This document shows positions 1 to 12,145 of a DNA stretch of 64,000 nt, in pieces. Source of the stretch: Phocoena phocoena. Lineage: Eukaryota > Chordata > Mammalia > Artiodactyla > Phocoenidae. How positions within the stretch are numbered: the first letter of the stretch is position 1; each line of letters begins with the position of its first letter. The notes beneath the pieces are model-generated. The model was not told the DNA's origin. It worked only from the letters and a program-made list of their open reading frames with translations, and ran no database searches. The stretch lies in assembly GCF_963924675.1 (NCBI RefSeq), contig NC_089222.1:115707316-115771315 (forward strand), written 5' to 3'. A program made the translations under genes and the position numbers.

Positions 1-3000
1 TAAATTATACTGAGAGGTAAAGAAAATAATCAAAGAAGTGGTGGAGAAGGGATTCCGTTTGAATTTGTCTAATGCTAAAGTTCATGCACTTTAGCCTAAC
101 CGAACATCCAACACGTCTATGAATTCTTCCTTCATAACCCTAAACTTCAGAGTTGTGAGCATTAATATATGGCAAGCGCAGTAAACGTTACGTAAGTATT
201 AGTTACCATTGCTTATGTCATTGTGCTTCCCCTCCCATGACACTAAAAGTAGAGATAGGTTATAATCTGGTTAACATAATCAGCGTATATCAACAGTTTG
301 ACTCCTTAGCTTGGCTACAAAAATTAAATGAATGCACATCTCTTAAGCATTGCACGAGAGTAGACCCCGTGAAAGGCATACGGAAGTAGGGAATGAGAAT
401 TAAGGTTAAATACCCTGAATAAAATGGCTAAAGAACTCACTATAATATCACTATCACCATAGAGAACTCTTTCTTTTGAAATTGTTTTTACTCTACTTAT
501 TGTCAAAAAAGCAGCCAGGTAGGATATTCGTGTTTCATAAATGATATGGGATCCTCTTAATATAAAGGGATCCTATATAAACAAGAGTTACAGTGGTATT
601 CCAGTAGTCTAAACATGAGAACCAGAGTGGCATTTGTTATGATTTGCCATGCAAGTAAGGAGTGAATCTTAAAACCCCAAGTACTAGAAGGAGAATAAAA
701 ATAGAAACAGAAAACAGAGTTCTAACTGTTTAAGCCCCAATAGAATTTTACTCACATGTATCCTTCTAGAAAGTCTTACATCTAGTATCACCTATTTCAT
801 CATTCCTCCTTGTCTTAAAAGCTTTCTTTCTAATTTACCCAGTGCTAAATTAGCTTCAGATTATTTATTTTTGTCCTTAAAAGACTACATCAATATCAAC
901 ATTAGATCATTGATTAATGGAGAAAACCTAACTGTCAGACTCTGTTTAGGCACTAACTTGTGTTTTAGGGAGACTCAGATCAACACATCAGAAAGCAATG
1001 GAGGACAAAGAAATTCAGTGGGTTTGACGAAAGAATGCAAGGGAAAGAAAAAATAAAGAGCCTAGTTCCAGCATTGTTCCTGCAATTATTGCCAAACTAT
1101 CACAGATTTCAGCAGTTTATGAAAACAGTATTTTGTGTTTTCAAATATGTTCTTAAATTTTTCACAGGATGTATCAGATGGGATACATTCTTGTCATTTT
1201 TGGAGAATGTGGAGAAAACAGGCATGCCAAAGACCAAGAACAGCATGTGGGAATAACACTTTACATGCTATTTTAATGCCACTTTTTTTTCAAAGTGTAA
1301 AGTGTTGTGAAACATTAGCGGGGGCAATGCAATGTCAAAAGGTTTTCAACTATACATCTCTTATTGCATTATGGTGCCCTGTTACATTTTTAATATATGC
1401 CATGATTATTAATGCCAGCTCATCATCTTTACTGTACATTAGACAGCAGATCAATTGCCACATCACAGCATAGCAAAGGGTATATAGAAAAAATGATGAA
1501 ATGCTGGCAGGTGATTCATATAAGCATAGCTAGTTTACAACTTTAGATTTGGTTAGATACTGTCAATCAATGAATTCTGGCTTAATAGCATGGCCCTATA
1601 GAATATGAATTGGTACACTGTTGTTGCAGCTTGTAAACATTTACACAGTCAACTGTATTCCATGCCTTAAAACAATAATGCCTTTCAAAATGTGGCCTAA
1701 ACTTTACTATTAAACTCAACGGTGGCATGTGGTTAATTGCTCAGTTCAAGGAGCCCTTATATTAGCTTGCTATGTGTCTCATCCACAAGGCATTATGGAT
1801 GCACCAGAGAGGAAAAGGCTCCTAGCAATTTTGGCGGGGAGGGGAGGTATAGGAGTGGTAGCTGCATAGGGAGGGAGGGAGGAAGGAGCAGAAGGTGGGT
1901 ACAACAGGAAGATTTCCAGTGTTTTACTTTGTAATGCAACATGTAAGGGTAGCCACTCAGCATAGTTTCAGAAATATTGCTCCACATGCAGCCAAGACCC
2001 AGGAGCATATTCCTAGCCTTTGACACTTGGGATCCCCTCGTGACTTTATTATTCCCTTCCCTAGGCATGGTTCCTGGTCTCAAGGGTACAGGCTTAAACT
2101 GCAAAATGGAGATACAGTGATGGAAGGGGTAAGGAAATAAAGAAACCCTTAACCCATAAATTATCCCCAACCTAGTTCTCTCTCTTTCTCCTATCTCAGA
2201 AGGTACAAACCTGCCTGTCTCTCTGATCCTAGGAATGGCACACTGTGAATAAAATTAATCTGAAGGCATTCCCAAACAAAGAAGGTGCTTTCCCCGCCAC
2301 TACTGAATCTACAACATGGCTTAAAACTATTTTCATAGAACTGTTGTTATACATAGAGGCTAGATGTTTGTAGTGCTAGTTATAAGTATATTAAGCTACA
2401 TTATGGGTTAAGTAGGCTTTGGAGGGCTGACCAAGAAACTTAATCTTATGGAGCAATGTTTCTATGGTAAATGGCATCCCAAGTTCCAAACTGTCTATGA
2501 CTTATCCATGGTCTTTTAGAATATGATTCAGTTGTGAATTGAGAACGGTCTGCACTCTGTTCATTTATGACACAGTGTATTTCACTGTTTGAGTTAAAGC
2601 AAAACTGGCTAATTCTTGGTTCTTGGAAAACAGAATGAATAAAACTGTCTTCAAAGCAGAATTCATGTTGAGGAAGAATCTGAATAGAACCCAGTAAGGA
2701 GGAAAACAGCAAATGAAGGATACATCTCCAGCACCACGAGGGCGACTTTGCAGGAATTAGCTGGTGTTGTGTTAGTTCCTATCCCTGAAGAATCACTGCT
2801 AAGCCACTTGAAGCTGCTTTCTCAAAGGGATTATCTCCTGCAATCTGTTTTAATCACAACTAAATGCTTTCAATTGTTAGATACTGAGCTAGAATTAGAG
2901 AATCAGAATTCCCCTAGATCTCTGTCATTTGGTTGAAAGAAAGAAATACACACACTCACACACACATACACACACATTCTAGAAATTAAATTGTCATCTG

Positions 3001-3595
3001 CCATTGTTCAGGTTAATTATGAAAAATAAAAGGGTTATATTTTTAAACAGCACAAAACCAGATCAATGCATACATAAAATATTATACATGAAAATGCTTT
3101 GGAGATTAGAGGTGATTTTTCAGAAGCAGGAAAATACATTCTTTAGAAAATGGCTACATTTGAAGAAGATTACTATGGTTAAAAATAAGTGAAATGAAAA
3201 ACAGAATGACAAACTGAGCTACAATTTGCAAGTTAGGTGATTATTAATTGCTTATTTTGCTCATTGCTGAGATTTGATATCAACCAAAAAAATTCCCACA
3301 CATTTATTTACTACACTAAAAATTTTGAGTGTTCTCAAAGAGCACATTAGTCTACATAGTATGAGGAGAAAACTGGTCATTGACTAACTCCATTTGTGTC
3401 TAGAATCATCCCATTAGACACATGCTTACTCCGGAAAAACTACAAGGATGATAAAAAAATGCTTTATTTCAGTATTTCTCACACAATACAAGTTGTTAAC
3501 TGATATTTTCTGAGATGAAAGGAAGAATTATTTTCTTGCATTAAAACTAAAGAAAAGAAAAACTGTGGCCCAATGAAAGAATTTCAGCAATCCAG
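1..3595. other. Unique AT-rich sequence, no gene seen
   Basis: I see no recognisable gene or transposon here apart from the CA-rich tract listed separately. Open frames are short (the longest, about 125 codons on the minus strand near 1.8-2.2 kb, has no recognisable domain) and are expected by chance. A GGGA-rich purine patch lies near 1860-1890. Confidence 0.6.
2947..2977. repeat. Imperfect (CA)n microsatellite
   Basis: Alternating CA with a few interruptions (CTCA, CATA). It is short and has no flanking transposon signature. Confidence 0.85.
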
Positions 3596-3599
3596 AATA

Positions 3600-3795
3600 A
3601 TTCAAGGTGAAAGCATGGACCCTGGAACTAGTTTGCCTGTATTTGAATCTCCATTCTACCACTTTCTAGGAGTATAATCTGCCCTGTCACATGAGGTCAA
3701 AATAATACTATTTATCTTGTAAGATTGCTGTGAAGATTACACGAGCAGGTTGCTTAATGTGTGCAACCATTATGTGCCCAATAGATAGTTACATT
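3600..3795 (+). mobile_element. MIR SINE fossil
   Basis: Reads in the MIR sense order: a segment like 'tttgaatctccattctaccactt', then a 'tgaggtca' region, then 'gctgtgaagattac', ending near 'caatagatagtta'. It is strongly diverged and lacks a usable TSD, as expected for an ancient mammalian MIR. Family assignment is from memory of the consensus pattern. Confidence 0.6.
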
Positions 3796-4642
3796 TCATA
3801 TTTTTGTGGACCAAACTTAAAACAAAGTATTACATAACAATAAGCCAGATGAGTCTTAATTCTCAATTCTCCACACACTTTTATAGACATCGATAGGTTC
3901 ACATTTTGCACAAGATGTAGAGCTATCAAATAATTGTATGCTGACATCGGTTGCCCCTGACAGCTCTAAGATAAGAAGTAACAAGCAGTCAATGTCACAC
4001 TCCTAAATCAAGCCCAAGGGCTTCCATGGCACCAGACAGTGGCAGCTTGTTACTGCTAAGGAAATGTCAGTCCAGTCAAAGCATGGGGGAGTTGTCAAAT
4101 CCCTGGTTGTGTCTGCCCTGGTATAACTAACATTCTGTAAGGTAACATTCATAAAGATGATGTTATGTTGCCAAAAACCCTGAAGCAGAACAGCCAAGGT
4201 GGCTCTCAGAGTTCAAGAAGTTGTTTGACTTCTTCAATCACAGGAATTCCTCCCTCCAGGAGACAGGTTTATTTTCTCTCTGTTTGTAGGCACAGTCTTT
4301 AGGATCAGAGATCATATTTTCTCCCTGTGAATGTTATAAGATTTGTATAAAGCCAGACATCAGTATACATGTGATGACTTTCAGTTTGCATTCACAGGCA
4401 ATGCTTATGAACCATTTCTTATTAACTCCTTAAATGCATTGGTTTTTAAAATTACTTATGTCTGCCCCCTTATATCATAACTGGATTTTAATTTCCTTCG
4501 ACTGGCACTGATTCTGATACCCTGCTATTAACCATTCTCACCCACAGCATCTTTGCCACGGCAGGTATCACTTACTTCTTGACGTGGCACGTTGGTTGAA
4601 TCCAAGGGTCTTATTAGAGATTTTCTATTTCCATTTAATTTT
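3796..4642. other. Unique intergenic sequence
   Basis: No recognisable repeat or coding frame. Ordinary AT-rich sequence between a MIR and an L1 end. Confidence 0.55.
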
Positions 4643-4657
4643 AAGAGTAGCTTCCAG

Positions 4658-4952
4658 CATGGGGAGGGGGAAGGGTAAGCTGGGATGAAGTGAGAGAGTG
4701 GCATGGACATATATACACTACCAAACGTAAAACAGATAGCTAGTGGGAAGCAGCCGCATAGCACAGGGAGATCGGCTCGGTGCTTTGGGACCACCTAGAG
4801 GGGTGGGATAGGGAGGGTGGGAGGGAGACGCAAGAGGGAGGAGATATGGGGATGTATGTATATGTATAGCGGATTCACTTTGTTCTACAGCAGAAACTAA
4901 CACACCATTGTAAAGCAATTATACTCCAATAAAGATGTTAAACAAACCAACA
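4658..4952 (+). mobile_element. 5'-truncated L1, 3' UTR end only
   Basis: This is the 3' UTR and tail of a cetartiodactyl-type L1: a G-rich purine tract, then a stretch ending in 'gcaattatactccaataaag' and an A-rich tail. Diverged target-site duplications flank it (4643-4657 and 4953-4967, 13 of 15 bases alike), so it is a discrete severely 5'-truncated insertion of about 295 bp. It keeps no coding sequence. Confidence 0.85.
4797..4826 (+). other. G-quadruplex-type G tract in L1 3' UTR
   Basis: At least four runs of three or more G with one- to three-base loops (GGGTGGGATAGGGAGGGTGG and onward). Polypurine G tracts of this kind are a known property of L1 3' UTRs. Folding is inferred from the motif only. 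Confidence 0.7.
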
Positions 4953-4967
4953 AAGAATAGCTTCTAG

Positions 4968-5725
4968 GTAATACATATACTGGTTTAAAAGGTTCATTTT
5001 CTTGCTGTTCCTGTAAAGTATGGTGGCATTTTGTTTGTGTTTCAACTTTCCCATCAACAAGCCCATTTCTAGTCTCTATGTCACAAAAAATAATAGAATG
5101 TGCTGGCTATTCTCAGTCCTATTTTGCCAATAAATATCAGTGCTCATTGATCCAGTTTTTCATTACAGTTGGCAAAGACCTTTAGTAACATTTAAGGGCT
5201 TCAATCCCAGAGTGCTATACAAGCACCAATCAGAGTTCCATTTTTGAGTCCACGCTAGAAACGTACATTCATCAACATACTGCAGGACCTGGATCTCATC
5301 CTTTGCTGACACTTATAGACAGTCCCCTGTGACTTTTATCATGAAGAGTGTGTTGGGGTTAGAACTGGGTTATAGTCTGTGGTCATTAATCTAAAGTCTC
5401 ACTGTGGACTTTCCTGTGCCTCAAATTGCAAGTCTCTCTCACCCTCTTCATACGCCAGTGTCAAAGAAAATACTTACATCTGTGCTATAAATCAATTTGA
5501 ATATATGGTAACAGAAACAAACATATGGGTTAAATTTCCATGAAATTACACATGGTTATAAAAATTGACCTAAAAAAAAGTACTTGGAAAAACATGTTTG
5601 GGATTTGATCGAACAAAAGTATTTTAAAATATCTCAAGCTGTTTGGCAAATCTCAGAAATGCCAAGTGATTTCCAAGCCTACTCACAGCATCCTTTGTCT
5701 AATACATCAGCCTTTCAAAGCGTGA

Positions 5726-5727
<2 letters not shown>
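4968..5727. other. Unique intergenic sequence
   Basis: No transposon or gene that I can recognise. Confidence 0.55.

Positions 5728-5795
<68 letters not shown>
5728..5795. repeat. Compound (TG)n(AG)n microsatellite
   Basis: About 16 uninterrupted TG units followed directly by about 17 uninterrupted AG units. Both halves are pure, which suggests a length-variable locus. No transposon flanks it. Confidence 0.97.
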
Positions 5796-5798
<3 letters not shown>

Positions 5799-7394
5799 AA
5801 CAATGAGCTTTGTAACCATTTTCAGGAGTTTCATCCTATAAAAACAGGCTAATGAATAACATTGCAGAACTGTTTAGGAAATTTGTTATCAGTATTGCAA
5901 ATACCTATCAGGTACAGGTTCAGCTCTACACAAAAGAAGAGTCCTAAGGTATGTACTTGCTGTGATTAGGTGATGTCAAAGGTACTTGACACTTATTTTC
6001 TCAATCAAAAGGCATGTTTTCTGCAGAAAAGCTATTTGTTTCAGTTAATTTGGGGAGAAACACAGGTTACAATGCAAACGTGTTACTCTATTAGCATGGA
6101 GTAGCACACACATCACACACTTGATCTCCTCACATACTTGATGTCTGGGGCTTGAGATAACTGTTGTAAGAAACAATGAAGTCTCAACTCAGGAGAGCAG
6201 ATAAGAAAAGTCAAGAGCATGAGGGCACTGCCAAGGAAGGGTTGATTGCTTGGGGGCGTGAAGGCCATAGTCCTGGGCAGTTGGAGAACCTTCAGTGTGT
6301 GAAGGTGGCATAGCATGGGTGATTTCCAGCATAGAGACTGTGTTTATGGACATGGGGGTGAAACTTTATTTGATGCATCGAATCATACCTGTCTTTATAC
6401 CTATAATTATATATATAGTGTTTATATATAAGATATATGCTTCGTATACCTTATATACATTATGTGAGTATATATACATATTATATATAACATACACTTT
6501 ATACCTGCAATAACACCAGTATCTTAAGTAACTCAGAGACTCTATAATACTCAAGCTTGAAAATAGCCGTAGAAAATGCATAAAATATAGCCAACCTAAC
6601 CAGTTAAGGATATTATCTAAATAACTGTTTATCTGTCTCATGACTTCCCCATTTCCTTACTTATGGTTGCCTCACTCTTGGTCATCAATCTGGTAAATTT
6701 GCTGCTGATCTCGTCTTCAGAGTTTCATGCTCCTTCAAATCATTGTGAACCTCTGCCACCAAAAACTCCCTTAAGCATTACGTTAGGCAAACAACACTTC
6801 CGATTAGAACTGGTAACTTCCCATTTACTTCAGAAGGGAAGCAAAACATTTGAGCACGCTTAACTCTCTGATCACCATGATGTCTGTTGGGGCAATTTTC
6901 TCAGTAATACTTTCAAAGTTGAGCACCTCGTCATTATACGTCTCCTTCAAATCATACAGCAGAGTGACAAACTAATTCCTTCCAAGAAACACTATGTTAA
7001 GAAATCAAACTTAAGCATGAAAACATTGTTTTATCACAAGTTTCTGGACTACCTGGTGTTATTTGAATCTATCTATAATTTTTGTAAGATTAACTCGTAA
7101 TATTGATGTGTATGACCTAGGGATCAAAACTTAATCTTCTCTCATTTGATAATTTGTCACGGTATAAAACATAGTGCCTGCTTAAGGTTTGCTCAGGAAA
7201 ATTAAGTGATGTGGTCCCCTCAGGTCTGCCCAGATAACTCCTCCATACTCGAAGCCCCTTCTCTACCGATCACTCAGAACCACAAATACTGCGGTGCTTT
7301 CTGCGTAGGTAACACCCCAGCACTGTGCCCAATCTCTTGATTGTCTCAACCACCCTTCTGTGCTTAACTGTGTTCCCCAGCACTATGCACTGTG
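5796..7394. other. Unique sequence with an AT-rich patch
   Basis: No gene or transposon recognised. Around 6405-6500 there is an imperfect TATA/TACA-rich patch that creates overlapping open frames on both strands. These frames are low-complexity artefacts. Confidence 0.5.
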
Positions 7395-7879
7395 GGCGTG
7401 CTCCCTTGGTTCCACAGGAACCTTCAAGCTGTGAACTTTCAAATATGCGAACATGCATCTGGTTCCAGCAAGGAACCAGAACCTGTGCCATCACTATCAG
7501 ACGTGAGTGAAATTGCAGCTTGCCCTCGGTCTCCCATTGCTGACGATCCTTCAGCTCCACCATCTCCCACCCCCTCTGCCTCCTCCAGTCAGTCACTCTT
7601 CTGGCCTGTTCACTCGATGCCAGCCCCTGGATGACAGCTGTTGTACTGGACTACCGTACTTTTCAAGGTACTGTGCTGTGAGACTAAAAATGATTTCTTT
7701 ATGTTTCGTGTTTGTTCATTTTTTATGTATTATTTGTGAAAAGTATTATAAACCTATTACAGTACAGTACTATGTAGTCTACTGTGTTAGTTGGGTACCT
7801 AGGCTAACTGTGTTGGACTTTCAAACAAATTGGACTTAACATACAAAGGCACTCGTTTGTATGCAGGGAACTTACTGTA
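7395..7879 (+). mobile_element. Tigger-like (TcMar/pogo) DNA transposon remnant
   Basis: The right part carries a series typical of a Tigger-family element: 'ttacagtacagtact', 'gttagttgggtacctaggct', 'aaattggactta' and a terminal 'acttactgta'. Upstream, a C/T-rich stretch matches the body of the same family as I remember it. The right terminus sits at a TA, as expected for this superfamily. I could not find the left inverted repeat, so the left boundary is approximate and the copy is probably truncated. Orientation is given relative to my reading, and the subfamily is uncertain. Frames across it (80-110 codons) are not intact transposase. Confidence 0.6.
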
Positions 7880-10495
7880 TTTCTACCAGCACTGTCTCAC
7901 TGCTCAGTCATCTGTTCACTAGCCTTTCACACGTCTTGTTTGTCTTTGTATTTCTTCCATGTTGTCTGGAATGTAGCACATTCTTGGTATTGCTTAAATA
8001 CTTTCCAAGTAGATAAATAAATGTGAACAAATAAACTCAGATTATAACTACAACTCTCAACTGACCTCTAGTGCCATTTAAATTCTCATACTTAAACTTT
8101 AACTATGGTTCTATCACCTCTCTCTAAAATTTTTCTCATTATGAAATATTTCAAGTTCATAAACATAGTGAATATGCTCACCACCCAACTTTATACTTAT
8201 ACTTTTTAAATTCCTCCAGACACATAATTTCTAAAAAAAAAATACAGACCCATTCTACTATCTTTTAGTCAGTTAAAATCCTTTCCTCTGGAATTGCGTG
8301 CTGTGCTTGTGTGGGTGCATAGTAAAGTACCTTTGTCTACTCTTTCACCCCTACAATTTTGAGTCTAATAATTGAAAAGACTTCTAATGTTTTTAAAGAG
8401 TTGAAGTTTAGTCGCAAGACACATTCAATGATATCATGTTTTTAAAAGGAAACAATGAAATAAAGTTCTCCAAAAAATGTTTGTATGGTAGCCTCTGAGT
8501 GAAATACCATTTTTGGCCACTAGAGGGAAGCTGCCTTCAAACTCATCAAAGAAGTTTTTTTTGTTTTTTTGTTTTTTGTTTTCTTCCTCACTTAACAAGT
8601 CCCCTCCCTGGTTTAGTCAGGTATTTGGTCAATGTACTAATCAGAATCCTTCATTAACAATACATTTAATGACAATGTGTAATCAAATAAAAGACCCTTT
8701 TTCTAAGAGCTAGAAACAAAGAACCATAATTGCTAACCGCTATCTGTGTCCCTCTAGAGGCAAAAGGAAACCTATAATTTGCCTTGAGAAAGTGGAAAGA
8801 GATCATAAGGCAAAGACAGAGGCAGCGTCAAAGTGCAATCTTATTCCTTTACCATCTGTCACAATCACTGTCATTCCCCAAAGGCCATTTTTAAAAGTGA
8901 GACAAGAGAGAGAGCCCAAGAACTTGAAAAAAAGTAAGAGTTCTGCATCACACTGAATATTAAAACTCAACAATAGCAGCTAGCAACTGCTAGAAATCAA
9001 GAGGAAAAATGTCTTCCAGTATAAGCCCAAAGCAGGGAGTAGTTTTTTAAAACAAGTGGAGAAGAAGGAAGAGGATGAGCACACGATAAAAGCTTTAGAA
9101 ATACGTTTCATGAAGGGTGGCTGTATGTTTTAAAGTTTATTTACTAGTGTATTGAATTAAAATGTACAGCCACAGTTTCAAGAATTATTAGACTGCTATG
9201 ATTTGAACAGGTGCCTTCATATTACATTTAATAAATTTCAAATTGTTCAGCTGTTACGTACCAACAAAAATCAATCAGGCACACAATTGCAGCAGCGATC
9301 GAGTGACCACATTGTTACCTTTTCCGGTTCTTAGGCTCTCCACCACTTGGGGGCAGACCGAACAGCAACAGGGCAGGGAGGATAAGAAACATCAACAGAT
9401 TCCGTAAGTGCTTTTAAAAATACGAATGTGTGAATGAAAGCCACTTAACTTTCATTTAAATCCATTTCATATATAACTAGAGAACACAGACGTTATGACA
9501 TAGCCAGAGTATAATTTGAATAATTTCATACTAAAATTTTACGTGAGAGAAAAGGCATGCTCAATATTGCCATTCAGCACCACTGACAGGCCCAGGCATT
9601 ATTGATAGAGGAAAAAGACAGTGTCTTTTTTTTTTTTTTTTTTTCCTGTTTTCCTTTACTCTTTAGACGTTTCAATTAAAGCTGTCTTACTCATAGCATA
9701 GTCAGTTGTAGTATAAACTTCCCAGTCAATGGACAAACCTCAAATCCCAATGAAAAAAACAAAGGCCTAGACTACTGACAGAGTCAATGCTCGTTCTGTC
9801 AGTTGGCATGAGCAATTAGGTTATTAGTTTGTGGCAATTCCAGGCAGGTCCAAAGACAATTCCTTCCTCTTAAATTAAGGGACTTCTGCAGTTGGACCTG
9901 ATCAATGACTAAAGTCATTGTAATCAAAAAATCTGTATTTCCAGGGAGAGGAGAAGTTCAAAATATAGAATAGAAAGAATAGTTATTTCTCTACCCATAA
10001 TTAGACTAATGCATGTATAAAATGTATCAGAGTTCTGTGGCTTCATCTTTTCCTTTTTTTAGATTTGAAGGGTAAACTTCTGAACATCCAGCACATGAGC
10101 AATTAGCTCATAATGGACTTGACCGAAGCCCATATAGTCGATGTGATAAGACCAGATTAAAATGAAAAACAGAAACATAATTACTTTCCAGGTATTATAA
10201 TATTGGATAAAGAGCACAGGCTAATCAAAATCATTGACTTGGGCATATCTATAGAAGATGAATCCAACGATTTAAATGGAAAAATAGAGAGATTTATAAA
10301 AGATGAATAATAACGACTGTCATCTTAAAGAAGAACCTCAAAGGCACTAAAGCAAATCTGATGACCTAAAGTACAATAATTTGATGAACTTTATTACCTT
10401 GACGTTGATTTCAATAAAATGTAAATCAGCTTTAATTTCTCAATCATAAAATGTATAAAAGAACACTGGGTGGTTGGTGGCAGCACCAACTACGT
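7880..10495. other. Mostly unique sequence with poly(T) tracts
   Basis: No gene recognised. It contains T-rich tracts near 8550-8582 and a pure T run at 9625-9644, and two CTCF-like motifs at 8517-8530 and 9343-9356 that are described in the findings. Confidence 0.5.
9625..9644. repeat. Poly(T) run
   Basis: An uninterrupted run of about 20 T. No SINE or L1 body adjoins it, so it is listed as a simple repeat. Confidence 0.9.
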
Positions 10496-10685
10496 ACAGA
10501 GTGATTATTATATTTTAGGCACTGTCTTTAGATATTGTACTTTACAGGTATTACCTAATTTAGAACTTGAACCTGCAAAGGAGGTGCCATCTTATCTTAC
10601 AGAAAACTGAGGTTTGAAGATGTTAAGTAATTTGTGCAAATGGTGTGGCCCTGGTTTGAATCTAAGTCAGTTTCACTTTTAGAAC
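10496..10685 (-). mobile_element. MIR SINE fossil
   Basis: Reverse-complement MIR order: 'tttaggcactgt', 'ttacctaattta', 'cttacagaaaactgaggtt', 'taagtaatttgtgcaaat', 'ctggtttgaatct'. Diverged, with no TSD visible. Confidence 0.65.
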
Positions 10686-10852
10686 CTATAATTTTAATTT
10701 ACACTGTCTCTTGTTAATTATCACTCTGGTTTGCTGAGATTCCAGCCCAGACATACTAGCAAATATAAGTAAGACAAATGCTGTAACACTTATCTATAAT
10801 AGGAAAACAGGTCTCTATGGCAGAAACCACCAGTTTCTGATGCAATATCTTT

Positions 10853-11212
10853 CTTTTTTTCCCTGTAAATTTATTTATTTATTTTTGTCTGCGTTGGGTC
10901 TTTGTTGCTGCACATAGGCTTTCTCTCTAGTTGCGGCCAGTGGGAAGCTACTCTTCGTTGCGGTGCACAGGCTTCTTATTGTGGTGGCTTCTCTTTGTTG
11001 CGAAGCACGTGCTCTAGGTGTGCGGGCTTCAGTAGTTGTGGCACATGGGCTCAGTAGTTGTGGCTAACAGGCTCTAGGGCGCAGGCTCAGTAGTTGTGGC
11101 GCACGGGCTTAGCTGCTCTGCAGCATGCGGGACCTTCCCGGACCAGGGCTCGAACCCGTGTCCCCTGCATTGGCAGGTGGATTCTTAACCACTGTGCCAC
11201 CAGGGAAGTTCC
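10853..11212 (-). mobile_element. CHR-1-type tRNA-derived SINE
   Basis: The tRNA-derived head lies at the right in reverse complement: 'gccaccagggaagttcc' at its end and 'ggctcgaacccgtgtcccc' carrying the B-box region. A body with repeated 'agtagttgtgg' units follows, then an A/T-rich tail at the left. A perfect 16-bp target-site duplication (ctgatgcaatatcttt) flanks it at 10837-10852 and 11213-11228. The long body, with repeats of the 'cacaactactga' type in sense orientation, separates this copy and the one at 43.5 kb from the four shorter CHR-2-type copies in the window. The element is non-coding and depends on L1 machinery for mobilisation. Confidence 0.92.
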
Positions 11213-11228
11213 CTGATGCAATATCTTT

Positions 11229-12019
11229 ATTCTCCTTTTTTTTTTTTTAATTAATAGAACCCTAGTTTCGGGGTGGGGAGGAGGGGCATAATGTGATTAA
11301 CGATAAAACCACACTGCCCAGCCTTACTGCAATGTGGGACCCTGTGAGAAAATGCTGGGCATAGAGTTGTAAGCAAAACACACTGGCACTTCTTAAAAAG
11401 CGGACAGACTCACTAGCCTCTAGTCTTTTGTCATTCTCATTATTCTATAAATAAGACGTTGTGCAGACTTTCTTGCAAAACATGTAGGCAATTATGAGAG
11501 GGAGACCAAGAAATCTGCAAACACCTTAGGTGCATAAATTGAAAATTTACATATGACATTAACTTTCTGAACTCTTTTACTACCAGCTGAATAAAATCCC
11601 TAACTGATAATAGCCCAGTTTTCTTAAATGTAAGCAAAGGGATTGAAGGATATAACCTCAAAGTCACTTCTAGTTCGTAACTTTTATGACTTTATTAGAG
11701 TAAGAATCCCAAAGATAAGAAGAAAAGAACAAGTCAGCTTCACAAGCATTCGCTGTTTGTTCCAACACTGTAAAATTCGATTAAATAAAGCCCAGACTTG
11801 TTGGAATTCATCACAGAATGCCGTTCACCCTCAGACCTTGTAACTCAAATACGTGAGAGTAGTTTGATCAGTGTGGCCTGAATAATGAAATTTAATTTCC
11901 ATTTAAAATTGTGGGCTCCTTTATATACCGTCACACGAAGCTTCTATTTACGTAGCTATGCTAAGACTGTTCTGCAAATAAGCCCCTGGTGTAGTTTCAA
12001 GTTCATATTATTAGTTTGA
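11229..12019. other. Unique intergenic sequence
   Basis: No recognised gene or repeat beyond a short poly(T) near 11237-11249. Confidence 0.5.
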
Positions 12020-12145
12020 AAAAGGTCAGTTTTGTTCTCTCCATTTTACAGAAGAGGAAACTGAGGCTTTGCAGACATTAAGTAAACTTCATAAGTCACA
12101 GTAATGTGGTCCAGCACTCTTCTCCTTGTACCACATTCGCTTTAT
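12020..12145 (-). mobile_element. MIR SINE fossil
   Basis: Core 'ccattttacagaagaggaaa' followed by 'ctgaggctttgcag' and 'taagtaaacttcataagtca' is the reverse complement of the MIR core. Confidence 0.7.

Noticed and set aside
6366..6641. Tyr/Ile-rich open frames on both strands
   Set aside because: Produced by a TATA/TACA low-complexity patch.
7890..8030. Possible L2 3' tail ending in 'aataaatgtgaacaaataaa'
   Set aside because: The internal order does not follow L2 well enough, and the similarity may be compositional.
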